This document shows, piece after piece, positions 18,530 through 27,631 of a DNA stretch of 64,000 bases. This stretch comes from Changpingibacter yushuensis (GTDB lineage Bacteria; Actinomycetota; Actinomycetes; Actinomycetales; Actinomycetaceae): positions 1,612,001-1,676,000 of the forward strand of contig NZ_CP059492.1 in the NCBI RefSeq assembly GCF_014041995.1. The letters are read 5' to 3'. The stretch's first letter is position 1, and every line of letters begins with the position of its first letter. The notes beneath the pieces are model-generated. The model made no database searches and was not told the origin of the DNA. It worked only from the letters and a program-made list of their open reading frames with translations. Position numbers and translations under genes: made by a program.

Positions 18530-18535
18530 ATTCTA
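18530..18535 (-). promoter_or_regulatory. Predicted -10 element upstream of sigA
   Basis: TAGAAT on the minus strand, five of six bases matching TATAAT, 43 bp before the GTG start. The -35 position carries only a weak match. Confidence 0.4.
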
Positions 18536-18589
18536 CCGCTTGATGGGCAGAATTCAGTTCAGCACACTTACGGCAACGCCAAATGATCG

Positions 18590-18609
18590 GCAATTGTTCC
18601 CACAATTGC
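18590..18609. repeat. Inverted repeat between gcvP and sigA
   Basis: GCAATTG - 6 bp - CAATTGC. Both arms contain the palindrome CAATTG. It lies upstream of the predicted sigA -10 element and could be an operator or a weak terminator for gcvP; the sequence does not decide. Confidence 0.35.
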
Positions 18610-18723
18610 AAGGTGTTTCTGGCCACGTCAAACCAGCGCGCCGCTACCGCGGCTGGTGCATCCATTGCGCGGCGCTAGGTCACGGTGTACCAATAGAGTT
18701 GCACGGTAGCCACGGGATCGGTA

Positions 18724-21597
18724 TCACGAGGCAGTGAATGCTTCGGGTGGCGGACACGTGCACTGCAGGTTGCGGTCACCCCATGGGCCATCTACGCGCC
18801 CTACTGGCGGCCAATACTTGTCCTCGACCATGTAGCGCGCGAGCTCCGGATCTAAGACTTCTGTTCCAACTCCGTAGACGGCTGGATACGCGGCGATCTC
18901 CCGGCTGTAGGGATGATTCCACTCGCTAGCGATGACCACCTCAGCTGTGTGTGGCGCGTTGATCAGTGGGTTGTCCTCTCGCGGCCAGTGACCGGTGGCC
19001 ACCTTGGTCACTTCCTCGGTTATTGATAGCATCGCCGCGCAGAATCGATCCAGTTCGCTCCGTCCCTCCGATTCAGTGGGTTCAACCATAAGTGTGCCTG
19101 GCACCGGGAAGCTCATAGTGGGTGCATGGAAGCCATAGTCAACAAGCCTTTTGGCGACGTCGTCGACCGAAATCCCGGCTTGTTTGAAACCGCGTACATC
19201 CAAGATGCATTCGTGGGCGACGCGGCCACTGGAACCGCGGTACAGCACAGGAATGACATGGTCGAGGGAATCGGCGATGTAATTGGCCGCCAAGACCGCA
19301 CTCGCCGTAGCAGCTGACAATCCTTCAGCACCCATGAGGCGAATATAGGCCCATGAAATCGGCAGGACGCTCGCCGAACCCCATGGTGCGGCGGCCACCG
19401 CGCCACTCCCGGGCAGCGCGCTCTCCCGGCGGCCCGGAAAGCCGGGTAAGTAGGGCGCAAGATGCGCCTTTGCCGCCACTGGGCCCACTCCCGGGCCACC
19501 CCCTCCGTGCGGTATGGCGAAAGTCTTATGGAGATTGAGGTGGGAGACGTCGCCACCCATGTCGCCCGGACGGGCAAACCCCACCATTGCGTTGAGGTTG
19601 GCGCCATCGATGTAGACCTGGCCTCCGGATTGGTGAACCATGCTGATGACTTCACCAACCGACTCTTCGTATATTCCGTGCGTGGATGGATACGTAAGCA
19701 TGATGGCACCGATGCGATCTCTGTTCTCCGCGATCTTGGATCGGAGGTCTTCTAGATCGATTGATCCGTCCGGTTTGCTTGTCACAACTACTACGCGGAA
19801 GCCCGCTAATGTGGCCGAAGCCGCGTTGGTTCCATGCGCGGAGGCAGGAATGAGGCACACGTCGCGCGCCTCTCCGCGAGCGCGATGGTAGCCCCGCACT
19901 GCCAGAAGTCCCGCTAGCTCACCCTGGCTTCCAGCATTGGGCTGCAGTGAAACAGCATCGTATCCAGTGATTTCGCAGAGCCAACGCTCCAGATCCTCTG
20001 CCAGCCGTTCGAAGCCTGCATGATCTTCGGGTGGAGCATACGGGTGAATATGTGCAAATCCTTCGAGTGTCATTGCGCTGACTTCCACTGCTGCATTCAA
20101 CTTCATGGTGCACGAACCCAGTGGGATCATTCCTCGATTCAGTGCGTAATCCTTGTCACCTAGGCGCCTCATGTAACGCATCAAGTCTGTTTCGCTGCGG
20201 TAGCGGTGAAAGGTTGCTTGCTCAAGGAAAGAATCGGTGCGCAAACTAGCCGCGGGGAGTTCCTCAATCTGCTCAGATTTGCCCGAATCAGCGAATGGTT
20301 CCAACGCTTGTGCAATAGCGTCAATCGTCGACGTCTCAGTTAGTTCGTCGCAAGAGATCCGTAAGTGGCTCGGGCTATGCAGATACACAGCGATCCCCTT
20401 GGCCAGGAGCGTGAGCTGGGCAGGCCTTGCTCTGCCAGGAATCTCAAGCTCCACGGTGTCGAAGAAGGCCTTATGAGTAATGCGGTGCCCACTATCACAT
20501 AGCTTGCGGGCCAGATCGAGGGTGTGAGCGTGGATGGTCTCAGCAATGTTCTTGAGGCCTTCGGGCCCGTGGTAGACAACGTACATCGAAGCCACGATCG
20601 CAAGAAGTGATTGTGCTGTGCAGATGTTGCTAGTGGCCTTCTCGCGCCGGATGTGCTGTTCGCGAGTTTGAAGCGAGAGCCGAAACGCGGGATGCCCCGC
20701 GCTATCACGCGATACTCCCACGAGCCGCCCCGGAAGTTGGCGTTCGTTGGCCTGCGTGGTAGCGATGTAGGCAGCGTGAGGCCCACCGCCACCCAGTGGA
20801 ATGCCGAGGCGCTGGGCTGATCCAGCCACGACGTCCGCACCGAGGCGTCCGGGCGGCACCAGCATGGAGCATGCTAGGAGGTCGGCAATCACGACAAAGG
20901 TTCCGCCGGCGGCATGGATCTGATCTGCCATCGTTGTATACGCGTGATAAGGATGAACCACGCCCCCGGCACCCGGGTATTGCACGACCAGCGCTGCGCA
21001 ATCGGTGAGGTCTAGATTCTCGGTGGCGTCCACCCAACGAATCTCAATGCCCAGCGCATCACATCGGTTCGTCAAGACTGCCTTGCTCGCTTCGAACAGA
21101 TCACTACTGACGGCAACCCTGCGGAGCTCGCCGCGATGTACTCGGACTGCCAGAAGCACAGCTTCCACGCCAGCACTTGCTTCATCGAGCAACGAAGCTC
21201 CCGCGATGGGGAGCCCGGTCAGTTCACTGACGACCGTTTGGAACCCCAGAAGTGCCTCGAGCCGCCCTTGGGAGATCTCCGGCTGATAGGGAGTGTAGGC
21301 GGTGTACCACGAAGGATTCTCCAAGATGCCGCGCCGAATCACCGCAGGCGTGGCCGTGTCATAGAATCCCTGGCCAATCATGGAAGTCCGCACGGTGTTG
21401 TGGCTTGCCATCTGCGCGAGCTCACGAGCTACCTGTTGCTCGGTGGCAGCCGGAGGTAGGTGCAACCGACCCTCAGACCGAATCTGGTTGGGAACTGCTT
21501 GGTCCATGAGTTCCTCCACGGTCGCGGCACCCACCACCTCGAGCATGGCTTGCTGATCAGACTGCGATGTCCCGATGTGGCGTGAGGCGAACCCCAT
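18724..21597 (-). CDS. gcvP: Glycine dehydrogenase (aminomethyl-transferring), P protein
   Basis: A 957-residue single-chain P protein of the glycine cleavage system; it decarboxylates glycine with pyridoxal phosphate and passes the aminomethyl group to the lipoyl arm of GcvH. The two halves of the homodimer-type enzyme are fused as usual: the first half begins FASRHIGTSQSDQQAM, and the PLP lysine is in LNLHKTFAIPHGGGGPG around residue 695. AAGGAG precedes the ATG, and only two bases separate it from the gcvH stop. It is the last gene of usp-gcvT-gcvH-gcvP. Length is normal and no inactivating change was seen. Confidence 0.96.
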   Translation of the reverse strand: MGFASRHIGTSQSDQQAMLEVVGAATVEELMDQAVPNQIRSEGRLHLPPAATEQQVARELAQMASHNTVRTSMIGQGFYDTATPAVIRRGILENPSWYTAYTPYQPEISQGRLEALLGFQTVVSELTGLPIAGASLLDEASAGVEAVLLAVRVHRGELRRVAVSSDLFEASKAVLTNRCDALGIEIRWVDATENLDLTDCAALVVQYPGAGGVVHPYHAYTTMADQIHAAGGTFVVIADLLACSMLVPPGRLGADVVAGSAQRLGIPLGGGGPHAAYIATTQANERQLPGRLVGVSRDSAGHPAFRLSLQTREQHIRREKATSNICTAQSLLAIVASMYVVYHGPEGLKNIAETIHAHTLDLARKLCDSGHRITHKAFFDTVELEIPGRARPAQLTLLAKGIAVYLHSPSHLRISCDELTETSTIDAIAQALEPFADSGKSEQIEELPAASLRTDSFLEQATFHRYRSETDLMRYMRRLGDKDYALNRGMIPLGSCTMKLNAAVEVSAMTLEGFAHIHPYAPPEDHAGFERLAEDLERWLCEITGYDAVSLQPNAGSQGELAGLLAVRGYHRARGEARDVCLIPASAHGTNAASATLAGFRVVVVTSKPDGSIDLEDLRSKIAENRDRIGAIMLTYPSTHGIYEESVGEVISMVHQSGGQVYIDGANLNAMVGFARPGDMGGDVSHLNLHKTFAIPHGGGGPGVGPVAAKAHLAPYLPGFPGRRESALPGSGAVAAAPWGSASVLPISWAYIRLMGAEGLSAATASAVLAANYIADSLDHVIPVLYRGSSGRVAHECILDVRGFKQAGISVDDVAKRLVDYGFHAPTMSFPVPGTLMVEPTESEGRSELDRFCAAMLSITEEVTKVATGHWPREDNPLINAPHTAEVVIASEWNHPYSREIAAYPAVYGVGTEVLDPELARYMVEDKYWPPVGRVDGPWGDRNLQCTCPPPEAFTAS

Positions 21598-21599
21598 GA

Positions 21600-21965
21600 T
21601 TACTCCTTGGCCAAGCCGTCGTACTCGTCACTACTGACGAGGTCTCCGAGTTCACGTACCTCGATCTCGTACAGCCAGTTTGCGTGGGGATCGTCCGTGG
21701 CGAGCTTCGGATTTTCGACGACGGCCGCGTTTACAGCCGTCACCGTTCCCGAAGCAGGAGCAACGAGATCTGATACCGATTTGACCGACTCGATCTCGCC
21801 ACAAGGCTCACCGGCTCTCACCTGCGAACCCACTTCCGGAAGTTCGAGGTATACCGCCTCATCGAGTGCCTGTGCAGCAAATTGCGTGATGCCCACACGG
21901 GCAGGGTTGCCCAAGGTGATCCATTCATGGTCTTTCGAATACTGCCGATCAGCGGGGTACGTCAT
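21600..21965 (-). CDS. gcvH: Glycine cleavage system H protein
   Basis: A 121-residue lipoyl carrier. The lipoylated lysine is K62 in EIESVKSVSD, and the family opening KDHEWI is at residues 11-16. It shuttles the aminomethyl group between P, T and L proteins; the L protein would be the dihydrolipoyl dehydrogenase at 49610. A GGAG sequence precedes the ATG. An 83-bp gap separates it from gcvT, with no recognised structure in it. Confidence 0.96.
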   Translation of the reverse strand: MTYPADRQYSKDHEWITLGNPARVGITQFAAQALDEAVYLELPEVGSQVRAGEPCGEIESVKSVSDLVAPASGTVTAVNAAVVENPKLATDDPHANWLYEIEVRELGDLVSSDEYDGLAKE

Positions 21966-22048
21966 TATTGCTCCAAACTACGAGATCAACGTCACGTTCA
22001 TCCTATGTCGCCGCCGTGCTTTGCGTGATTCAAGTTGCACGAATGCTG

Positions 22049-23164
22049 TTAGCTGTGGGTATGTGAGGATCGGTTGCGCGAATAGAAGGGCAGATCCACA
22101 GTCTCCATAGGCTGGAGTTTCCCTCGAACGTCCACGTGATAGGTGCCAGCGGGCAGATTCGGCACAAGCCGTGCCAGTGCAATGGGCCGACCCAACGTAG
22201 GAGAGAGCACACCGGACGTGATCGTGCCCACAAGACCCCCGCCTGCATAGACGTTGCAACCTGCCCGTGCTGCACGCCGTCCCTGACCAATCAGACCATA
22301 TAGATTCCACGCCACGGGACGCTCACTGAGCGCTGTGGCCCCCACAAAAGTGTGGTCAACAACGGTGTTACCAAGCCCTGCGTCCAGCGGAGAGATTGAC
22401 CGATCAAGTTCGTGACCATAGAGTGCCATGCCTGCCTCAAGCCGTAACGTATCGCGTGCTGCTAGGCCACAGCGTGTCAACCCATGTTCTTGACCGCTGT
22501 GGATCAGTTGGCGCCACACATCAACCGCACCTGCCGCAGGGAGCATGAGTTCATAGCCGCACTCCCCCGTGTATCCGGTGCGCGCGATGCGAATGGGTAG
22601 GTCCTGCACGCGAACCTCCATCATCCGGTAGTAACGCAGCTTGGCGAAGCGCTCGCGGTCGGCTGCGGGCAGTATCTGAGAGACAACAGATGTAGATTCT
22701 GGCCCTTGAACTGCGATCAGTGACCTATGCGCAGTGGTGTCGCAAATGCTGACCTGCGACTGTTTGAGCGCCATGGACCGCGCCGTCAACTCATCCACAA
22801 CATCCAAGCGGTTGGCAGCGTTTGCGACTACCAGAAAGTGGGAACTGGCGATCCGATACACAATGAGATCGTCAATGATCCCCGCATCTGTTGCCAGTAT
22901 GAGCGTGTAGCGTGCCTGTCCCACTTCGAGGGCTGACGGCAAGCCAGTGAGCGAGTAGTCCAGTACGTGTGCAGCATGTGGACCTTCTACTTCGATCTGG
23001 GCCATATGTGAAAGATCGAAGATCCCAGCGTGGGTTCTGACCGCTTCGTGTTCCCCGCGATCTGAGCCAAACCGCAGGGGCATATCCCAACCGCCAAAGC
23101 TGGTGAAGGTGGCCGATTGGCGCTGGTGTTCGGCGTACAGCGCCGTACGTAGGAGCTCTGCCAC
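22049..23164 (-). CDS. gcvT: Glycine cleavage system T protein (aminomethyltransferase)
   Basis: A 371-residue tetrahydrofolate-dependent aminomethyltransferase. The opening LYAEHQRQSATFTSFGGWDM is characteristic, the folate-pocket aspartate lies in the RTGYTGECGYEL segment, and the C-terminal barrel ends with a short basic tail. The start is a GTG just after the usp stop. It completes the T-H-P set on one transcript. In some actinobacteria a glycine riboswitch precedes these genes; I see none, since usp lies directly upstream. Confidence 0.95.
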   Translation of the reverse strand: MAELLRTALYAEHQRQSATFTSFGGWDMPLRFGSDRGEHEAVRTHAGIFDLSHMAQIEVEGPHAAHVLDYSLTGLPSALEVGQARYTLILATDAGIIDDLIVYRIASSHFLVVANAANRLDVVDELTARSMALKQSQVSICDTTAHRSLIAVQGPESTSVVSQILPAADRERFAKLRYYRMMEVRVQDLPIRIARTGYTGECGYELMLPAAGAVDVWRQLIHSGQEHGLTRCGLAARDTLRLEAGMALYGHELDRSISPLDAGLGNTVVDHTFVGATALSERPVAWNLYGLIGQGRRAARAGCNVYAGGGLVGTITSGVLSPTLGRPIALARLVPNLPAGTYHVDVRGKLQPMETVDLPFYSRNRSSHTHS

Positions 23165-23167
23165 CGG

Positions 23168-23581
23168 TCAGCCTTGCTGTGATTGCGGCAGTACTTGCCC
23201 CTCGCGGACCACTAGCACAGCGCATGGCGCCTCGAGTAGAAGGCGCTGGACCTGAGTGCCCAACACCAGCTTGCCGTGATTGCTGGCTTCAGAAAGCCCA
23301 ACGATGATGAGGCTGGCGGCCTCCGTCTTCGCGGTTCCAGAGATGAGTGCTGCCAGGTCTTCTGAACGGGTATTGGGTACTACGGTGAAAGCGATCTCCT
23401 CTGCCTCCAGCCGCATACTCAGTTCATCGATCTCTTGGTCCAAATCTTCATTGCTGATTTGTGAGGAGGGCCGGTGCAGTACGGCGAGGAGCCTACCTCC
23501 GAATTCTCGAACGTATGCTATTCCGGCGTTCAAGGCCGCTTCACCTTCGGGGCCGCTGTGTACTGGAACCACTACTGTCAT
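23168..23581 (-). CDS. Universal stress protein (UspA family)
   Basis: A 137-residue single-domain Usp. It starts TVVVPVHSGPEGEAALNAGI and has the ATP-loop-like region VGLSEASNHGKLVLGTQVQRLLLEAPCAVLVV, close to the G-x2-G-x9-G-S/T pattern but without the exact glycines, so ATP binding is doubtful. It overlaps functionally with nothing known in glycine metabolism, but the 3-bp gap to gcvT shows co-transcription. GAGGTGAGGAA precedes the ATG. The role is probably stress or energy-state regulation. Confidence 0.83.
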   Translation of the reverse strand: MTVVVPVHSGPEGEAALNAGIAYVREFGGRLLAVLHRPSSQISNEDLDQEIDELSMRLEAEEIAFTVVPNTRSEDLAALISGTAKTEAASLIIVGLSEASNHGKLVLGTQVQRLLLEAPCAVLVVREGQVLPQSQQG

Positions 23582-23686
23582 GGCATTTCCTCACCTCGAA
23601 ATAGCACACCCACGGGCTGCAGCCGATGAGTGATCTTTCACCCAAGACTACTTCCAAAGAACGCTCTTTTTTGGGACACCGGCTAA

Positions 23687-24736
23687 TCAACCTGAAAGTG
23701 CATGTTCAGCCCACGGCGGCAGCACGCTCGAGGAAATGGATTCTGCCAGGAGGAGCGCAAGGTTGTGAAGAGGTTCTGCTTCCAAGGCTTGGTGGGCGCG
23801 CGCTGCTGCGAGCGTATTCGAACCCATCCACCACGCGAGGTATGCCGACGCTCCAAGAGCGTGCGGATCATCTGGTTGCGCATAGGCCGCGCATTCATCG
23901 AAGAGATTGCGCACAATCGTGCACTTCCTCGCAGCCGGGCGGAGGTACATGATCTCACTCAATCTAGACGTGAGAGCCTCACGAGTGACGGACTCCAAAG
24001 GTAATGCTCCCCCAGGCGACAATGCGTGGAGAAGTACGCGGTCACGGACGCCATCAAGTGCGAGCGCGGCGTTAGCTTCACCCGCCAAACCCGCCGCTAC
24101 ATCACTTATGGAGGCATCAAGCATTTCGAGGAGTTCGGTCCAAAGCCGGCAGCCCGCTAGTTCAAGTTCATGTGAGTTCGTATCAACCCATCGCAGCCCT
24201 GCCAGCCGTGCGACTTCCAGTTCTTGTTCGGATTTACATGCAACTAGAGTGGGCGGCGGAAACTCTTGCGGAGAGCTGCCAGCAAATACGAGTGCTGCCG
24301 CCACCTCGCTTGCTTCGAGCACCTCCCACCCACGCACATCATCGGGCCGTTCGAGATCCACCCAACCGCTTGGACGCGCACGAAAAGCGCGTATCTGGCC
24401 CGGGAGATCTTCACACAGGGACCGGAGCGATGATTCAACTTCGATGTGCGCACCACCCGAGAGATGGCTCGGTTCGGCATCAAAGAAGGCCAAGACCCCG
24501 CACGTCACACGGCACCTGTGCGCTGCTTCCCGCAGCGCATTCGATAGGGTCGCAATGTCTTCAACTTGGGTGAGATCAACGGCTACCATCGGCCCAATGC
24601 AAGCGGCCCTACCTGTGGAATCGGAGCCGCGATGGTCAAGGCTGAGGAGGATAACGTGGTGACGTGGCTGATACCCGAGGAGATGCGGGATCAGGATGAG
24701 GGATTCTTCAAAAGTGCGCAGCGTAATTGTGTTCAT
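23687..24736 (-). CDS. DUF4192 family protein
   Basis: A 349-residue conserved actinobacterial protein. The N-terminus (ESLILIPHLLGYQPRHHVIL) is the family hallmark; the C-terminal third (about residue 270 onward) is an alpha-helical region resembling TPR repeats (AYLAWWMGSNTLAAARAHQAL). No catalytic motif or membrane segment is visible. The function is unknown. DUF4192 genes lie near the principal sigma factor in many actinobacteria, as here. The gene is divergent from the polyprenyl synthase and lacks a clear ribosome binding site. Confidence 0.82.
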   Translation of the reverse strand: MNTITLRTFEESLILIPHLLGYQPRHHVILLSLDHRGSDSTGRAACIGPMVAVDLTQVEDIATLSNALREAAHRCRVTCGVLAFFDAEPSHLSGGAHIEVESSLRSLCEDLPGQIRAFRARPSGWVDLERPDDVRGWEVLEASEVAAALVFAGSSPQEFPPPTLVACKSEQELEVARLAGLRWVDTNSHELELAGCRLWTELLEMLDASISDVAAGLAGEANAALALDGVRDRVLLHALSPGGALPLESVTREALTSRLSEIMYLRPAARKCTIVRNLFDECAAYAQPDDPHALGASAYLAWWMGSNTLAAARAHQALEAEPLHNLALLLAESISSSVLPPWAEHALSG

Positions 24737-24907
24737 AGGTCAAGCCCACCATGCGCGAGGCAAAGCTGAGGTGCCCATATTTGCAGTTGTGGAGCGTCAG
24801 CGATTAAGGCCTGTTTGTGGAACTCAGCGCGCCCCACAAGCCGCGCGATTCGACAACTGCTGTGCCCACCGCTCGGGTTCCTGACGTAGACACCAATGGC
24901 CACCCAG

Positions 24908-24913
24908 TAGGCT
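24908..24913 (+). promoter_or_regulatory. Predicted -10 element for leaderless polyprenyl synthase transcript
   Basis: TAGGCT ends 7 nt before the ATG at 24921, with no Shine-Dalgarno sequence between. Confidence 0.45.
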
Positions 24914-24920
24914 TGAGAAC

Positions 24921-26009
24921 ATGACTGTTGACTTCACCTCGTTCAAAGAAGATGTGGCTGCGGCCCTCGTGGCCAACATGGACTCTGTGTCTTGGATGGC
25001 TAATACAGGTCTTGAGGACGTGGCACTTCACCAGCTCATGGCACCCGCTCGTTCCCTGCTCTCTGAAGGAAAGCGAACGCGCGCCACTCTGGTTCTGGCA
25101 GGGTACTCGTGTGCCTTCTCCGGCGCGAGCCCCGCTGCCATTCACGCTGGCGCTGCGATGGAGCTATACCAAGCATCAGCGTTGGTTCACGACGACGTCG
25201 TCGACGATTCAGACGTTCGGCGCGGAATGCCTGCCGCCCACAAACGATTTGCATCCGACCACGCAGAGGCGGGCTGGCGTGGATCGGCAACTGACTTTGG
25301 AACAGCTGCCGCGATTATGCTTGGCGACCTTCTCCTCTCCCAGTCGATGGTTGAATTTGCCCGCACAAGCGAATATGTGCCGGCACAGGTCTTCACACAG
25401 GCCAGCCGAATCTTCCACACGATGAGCGCAGAAGTGGCCTATGGCCAGTTCCTTGATGTTCGCGCGGAAAACATGCATACAAACTCCGTTGATCAGGCCA
25501 TCAGCACGGCGCTTTCGGTCATTAACCACAAGACAGTGCGATACTCCATCGAAGCCCCCTTGACGATCGGCGCAATCTTGGGCGGAGCCGATGCGGAACT
25601 CCTTCATGCGCTCGGCGAGATCGGTACGCCACTCGGTGAGGCATTCCAGCTTCGCGACGATGATCTGGGTATCTTCGGAGACGAAGCCACCACGGGCAAA
25701 CCTGCCTGCGGAGATATTGCCGAGGGAAAACGCACGGTACTTCTGGCACTTACGCTAGATGCGGCTTCCTCGGCCGACGCCGAATGGATCGAAGGGATCT
25801 GCGGCAACGCGCTCACCGCAAGCGATGTCATCCGGGTGCGCTCCATTGTTGAGGAAACCGGTGCCCGACGCGCTCACGAACAGATGATCGCCGAACGGGA
25901 GCTCGCTGCCAATTCGGCAATCGCCGAACTCTCTCTACACGGTGCCCGCCCCGCAGGCGTGGAGATGGTGGAAGCTATTGCATCCGCTCTGGCAGCGCGC
26001 GCTTCCTAG
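24921..26009 (+). CDS. idsA: Polyprenyl (geranylgeranyl-type) diphosphate synthase
   Basis: A 362-residue trans-isoprenyl diphosphate synthase that condenses isopentenyl diphosphate with allylic diphosphates. The first aspartate-rich motif is DDVVDDSDVRRG (D91-D95) and the second DDDLGIFGDE (D246-D248); the Lys/Arg triad begins with GKRTR near residue 50. The residues before the first motif (ELYQASALVHD) suggest a short to medium chain product, but chain length cannot be fixed by eye. Its position before the Rv2175c/pknL block matches M. tuberculosis idsA2. The product could feed menaquinone or carotenoid synthesis. Confidence 0.88.
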   Translation: MTVDFTSFKEDVAAALVANMDSVSWMANTGLEDVALHQLMAPARSLLSEGKRTRATLVLAGYSCAFSGASPAAIHAGAAMELYQASALVHDDVVDDSDVRRGMPAAHKRFASDHAEAGWRGSATDFGTAAAIMLGDLLLSQSMVEFARTSEYVPAQVFTQASRIFHTMSAEVAYGQFLDVRAENMHTNSVDQAISTALSVINHKTVRYSIEAPLTIGAILGGADAELLHALGEIGTPLGEAFQLRDDDLGIFGDEATTGKPACGDIAEGKRTVLLALTLDAASSADAEWIEGICGNALTASDVIRVRSIVEETGARRAHEQMIAERELAANSAIAELSLHGARPAGVEMVEAIASALAARAS

Positions 26010-26073
26010 ATCGGAACTGACCAGCTCCCTCAGATATGCAAATAGTCACAAGGAACCGAACGTTCTTTATAAA

Positions 26074-26087
26074 AAACCAATTGGTTT
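26074..26087. promoter_or_regulatory. 14-bp palindrome, probable TetR operator
   Basis: AAACCAATTGGTTT is an exact palindrome. It falls between a TTATAA at 26067-26072 and a TAGCTT at 26090-26095, 17 bp apart, so a bound repressor would block the promoter. The cotranscribed gene downstream encodes a TetR protein. Confidence 0.7.
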
Positions 26088-26089
26088 GT

Positions 26090-26095
26090 TAGCTT
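26090..26095 (+). promoter_or_regulatory. Predicted -10 element for leaderless MFS-tetR transcript
   Basis: TAGCTT ends 6 nt before the ATG at 26102. A GTG at 26096 is an alternative start. The operator palindrome abuts it on the upstream side. Confidence 0.42.
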
Positions 26096-26101
26096 GTGCG
26101 C

Positions 26102-27631
26102 ATGACTGAGATTATCTCCGCCCCACCACGCGCCGGACGCAAGGAATGGTCAGCACTTGTCGTGCTGATCTTGGCTGTGACACTGCTGGCCATCGATGGA
26201 ACAGTGCTCTACATGGCTGTTCCGGCCCTAACTGCCGACATCGGCCCAACGGCCACTCAAACGCTGTGGATCGGTGACATCTACTCTTTCGTGCTTGCAG
26301 GCCTTCTGGTCACAATGGGCAACGTTGCAGATCGAGTGGGCCGTAAGCGGTTGCTTTTGATTGGCAGCGTGGGCTTTGGCATCGCCTCAGCCATTGCCGC
26401 ATTCGCACCGAACGCCGCAGTGTTGATCGCTGCCCGGGCACTGTTGGGCGTTGCAGGAGCAACGATCATGCCCTCGACCTTGTCTATCATCCGCAACGTT
26501 TTCCTCCACCCTTCAGACCGTTCGCGAGCGATTGCCATCTGGGCGGCTGGCGCGACGGCCGGTGGCGCAATTGGCCCTCTTGTCGGAGGGTTTCTGCTGG
26601 AGCACTTCTGGTGGGGATCGGTCTTCCTCATCAACGTACCCGTCATCGCCCTCATCGTTATCCTCGGCGTCATGCTGTTGCCCGAGTCTCGAAATGGAGA
26701 GGCAGGGCGCATCGATGTGATCAGTGCCGGCCTTTCCGTGTTGGCTATTGTTGCGGTGGTTTACGCCATCAAGCACGCCATAAGTGACGGCATTGACGTT
26801 ATCGCAGGTGGCGCGGTAATACTGGGCCTGATCGCGGGCTTCCTGTTTGTCCGCCGGCAGCGCCGCTTGGAGACTCCATTGGTGGACATCTCACTGTTCA
26901 AGATTCCCGCCTTCAGTGGCGCAGTCTCATCCAACGCATTGGCAATCTTCGCTTTCTACGGACTGCTGTTCTTCTTCTCGCAGTACCTGCAACTGGTTCG
27001 CGGATACTCGCCGCTGCGCGCAGGCCTAGCCGAAATGCCAGCAACCATCGCTTCAATAGTGGTGATTCTTATCGTGGCGAGAGTGCTGGCCCGGCTGGGG
27101 CAAGGGCGTGCTATTGCTTTGGGCCTGATCATCGGTGCTATCGGCCTGGCAGGATTGGGCTTCAGCGAAGGCCTGCCTGGATATATCGGTTTGGGTATCT
27201 CACTGGCCATCATTGGGCTCGGCACAGGTCTAGCCATGACCCTTTCCACTGATGCCGTTGTCTCAGCGGCACCACCTGAGCGCGCTGGCGCCGCTTCGTC
27301 GATCTCAGAGACGGCCTATGAGTTGGGCGTGGCATTAGGAATCGGAGTGCTGGGTTCGCTCCAGACGGCCCTCTATCGATCGACTCTGGTTATTCCGCAA
27401 GGCACCAGTGATACCGTTGCGGAAGCGATGAAGGACTCTCTTGCCAACGCCGTGAGCACCATCGGCTCATCTAACGCGGAACTGCTAGACATTGTGCAAC
27501 ATGCGTTCACACACAGCATGCAGATCACCGCTGGCATTGCGGCCGTCCTTCTGCTCATTGCGGCCACGATGGCTTGGCGGCTCATCCCCTCCACGCCAAC
27601 CACGAAGGTTAGTACTCATGTCGAACACTGA
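26102..27631 (+). CDS. MFS drug-exporter-like transporter (DHA2, 14 TMS type)
   Basis: A 509-residue major facilitator with about fourteen transmembrane helices, of the QacA/EmrB/SmvA type. Features include ALTADIGPTATQTLWIGDIY in helix 1-2, motif A-like GNVADRVGRKRLLL between helices 2 and 3, and an antiporter motif C region RALLGVAGATIMPSTLSIIR. Such pumps use the proton gradient to expel cationic dyes, antiseptics or antibiotics. It lies just upstream of a TetR gene overlapping its last 14 bases, and a palindromic operator sits in its promoter, which indicates substrate-induced autoregulation. Substrates are unknown. Confidence 0.9.
   Translation: MTEIISAPPRAGRKEWSALVVLILAVTLLAIDGTVLYMAVPALTADIGPTATQTLWIGDIYSFVLAGLLVTMGNVADRVGRKRLLLIGSVGFGIASAIAAFAPNAAVLIAARALLGVAGATIMPSTLSIIRNVFLHPSDRSRAIAIWAAGATAGGAIGPLVGGFLLEHFWWGSVFLINVPVIALIVILGVMLLPESRNGEAGRIDVISAGLSVLAIVAVVYAIKHAISDGIDVIAGGAVILGLIAGFLFVRRQRRLETPLVDISLFKIPAFSGAVSSNALAIFAFYGLLFFFSQYLQLVRGYSPLRAGLAEMPATIASIVVILIVARVLARLGQGRAIALGLIIGAIGLAGLGFSEGLPGYIGLGISLAIIGLGTGLAMTLSTDAVVSAAPPERAGAASSISETAYELGVALGIGVLGSLQTALYRSTLVIPQGTSDTVAEAMKDSLANAVSTIGSSNAELLDIVQHAFTHSMQITAGIAAVLLLIAATMAWRLIPSTPTTKVSTHVEH

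Noticed and set aside
21966-22048. Glycine riboswitch in the gcv operon
   Set aside because: The 83-bp gap between gcvT and gcvH is too short and shows no aptamer-like pairing; the operon's 5' end lies upstream of usp.
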